Positions 4,705 through 5,192 of a DNA stretch of 5,192 nt are shown one piece after another; position 1 is the first letter of the stretch; each line of letters opens with the position of its first letter. A program made the translations under genes and the position numbers. The notes below the pieces were generated by a model, which saw only the letters and a list, made by a program, of their open reading frames with translations, did no database searches and had not been told where the DNA came from. The stretch is from Deltaproteobacteria bacterium (lineage in GTDB: Bacteria > Desulfobacterota > Dissulfuribacteria > Dissulfuribacterales > QOAL01), in assembly GCA_015486425.1 (NCBI GenBank), contig WFRQ01000539.1, forward strand, positions 1 through 5,192. The letters are read 5' to 3'.

Positions 4705-5192
4705 ATGGCTGTTGAGGCAGACACAAGAATAAAGGCGCTGGTTGTTGATGATGCCGCATTCATGCGCAGGGTGCTGGTGGAAATCCTGTCATCCCATAAT
4801 GACATAGAGGTTGTAGGTGTGGCCCGCCATGGGAAAGAGGCCCTTGAGGCCGTGGAGTCACTTGACCCTGATGTTATCACACTGGACGTGGACATGCCTG
4901 TGATGGACGGGCTTACCACCATAAAGCACCTTATGGTCAGGAAGCCCAGGCCGGTAATAATGGTCAGCGGCATGGCTGATCAGGGGCGGGTGACATTTGA
5001 GGCATTGAAACTTGGTGCAGTGGATTTTTTTGAAAAGCCCTCAGGGACTGTATCCCTTGACATGAAGGATGCCGCGCATGAACTGGGACAGGTGGTGAGA
5101 ATTGCATCCAAGCTGAATCCTTCTGCCATAAGACGTGTGCGGTTTTCAGCAAGGGATGCCGGAGCCGGCAGGCAGTCCACTCCAGCGGCCAA
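4705..5192 (+). CDS. cheB: CheB-type chemotaxis response regulator (receiver half; 3' end cut off by window edge)
   Basis: 162 complete codons without a stop, running off the right edge. CheB is the protein-glutamate methylesterase/deamidase of chemotaxis receptors, made of an N-terminal receiver and a C-terminal catalytic domain. Only the receiver and the start of the linker are here. Visible residues: acidic pair D15-D16 (VVDDAAFMRRVL), phospho-acceptor D61 in TLDVDMPVMDG, S88 in IMVSGMADQG, and K111 in FFEKPSG. The LDVxMPVMDG, MVSxM and ALKLGAVDFFEKPSG pattern is that of CheB rather than CheY. After about residue 117 the linker is charged and Ala/Arg-rich. The catalytic Ser-His-Asp domain is not seen, so a stand-alone CheB-like receiver is not excluded. 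ATG 4705 fits the usual N-terminus, but the Shine-Dalgarno is poor (GGA 1 nt away, another 12 nt away). Confidence 0.85.
   Translation, partial: MAVEADTRIKALVVDDAAFMRRVLVEILSSHNDIEVVGVARHGKEALEAVESLDPDVITLDVDMPVMDGLTTIKHLMVRKPRPVIMVSGMADQGRVTFEALKLGAVDFFEKPSGTVSLDMKDAAHELGQVVRIASKLNPSAIRRVRFSARDAGAGRQSTPAA

Noticed and set aside
4355..4759. Minus-strand 134-residue ORF over the foldback element and repeats
   Set aside because: It crosses the element boundary, the palindromes and the cheB start, which shows it is chance coding, not a cargo gene or transposase.
4671..5192. Minus-strand ORFs of 62-100 residues opposite cheB
   Set aside because: Antisense shadows of the receiver domain, whose motifs on the plus strand are unmistakable.

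Overview
The window looks like a chromosomal piece of a deltaproteobacterium-type organism (Desulfobacterota/Myxococcota sense). This is inferred from gene content, a MglA-type polarity GTPase with a Roadblock partner next to HDOD and CheB signalling genes, and from base composition that looks near 50% GC. I cannot name a genus. The two longest reading frames after the complete genes are cut by the window edges: an acidic protein on the left and CheB on the right.

Layout. Minus strand, read right to left: mglB-like (2915-2511), mglA-like (2507-1884, 3 nt after mglB), then a 120-nt gap and a long acidic, low-complexity protein (1763 to the left edge, at least 587 residues) with a very good Shine-Dalgarno. 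Plus strand, divergent: an HDOD signalling gene (3479-4324), a 380-nt non-coding stretch full of repeats, and the receiver half of a CheB-type methylesterase (4705 to the right edge). The 563-nt divergent intergenic region (2916-3478) holds a sigma-54-like promoter pointing at HDOD, a short 13-bp palindrome, hairpins, and a doubtful small basic ORF.

The clearest non-coding structure is a 184-bp foldback element (4329-4512) directly after HDOD. It has perfect 20-bp terminal inverted repeats, a second nested inverted repeat (18 of 19), and 8-bp flanking direct repeats that differ at one base and lie over the HDOD stop codon. It looks like a non-autonomous MITE. Between it and cheB lie two adjacent palindromes, a degenerate 7-bp tandem repeat and a small terminator-like hairpin.

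How the genes may work together (inference): MglA is a switch GTPase, MglB its likely GAP, the acidic protein a possible scaffold or effector, and HDOD and CheB are signalling outputs and adaptation components. This would make a polarity or motility module tied to chemosensory control. No nuclease, toxin or defence system is visible.
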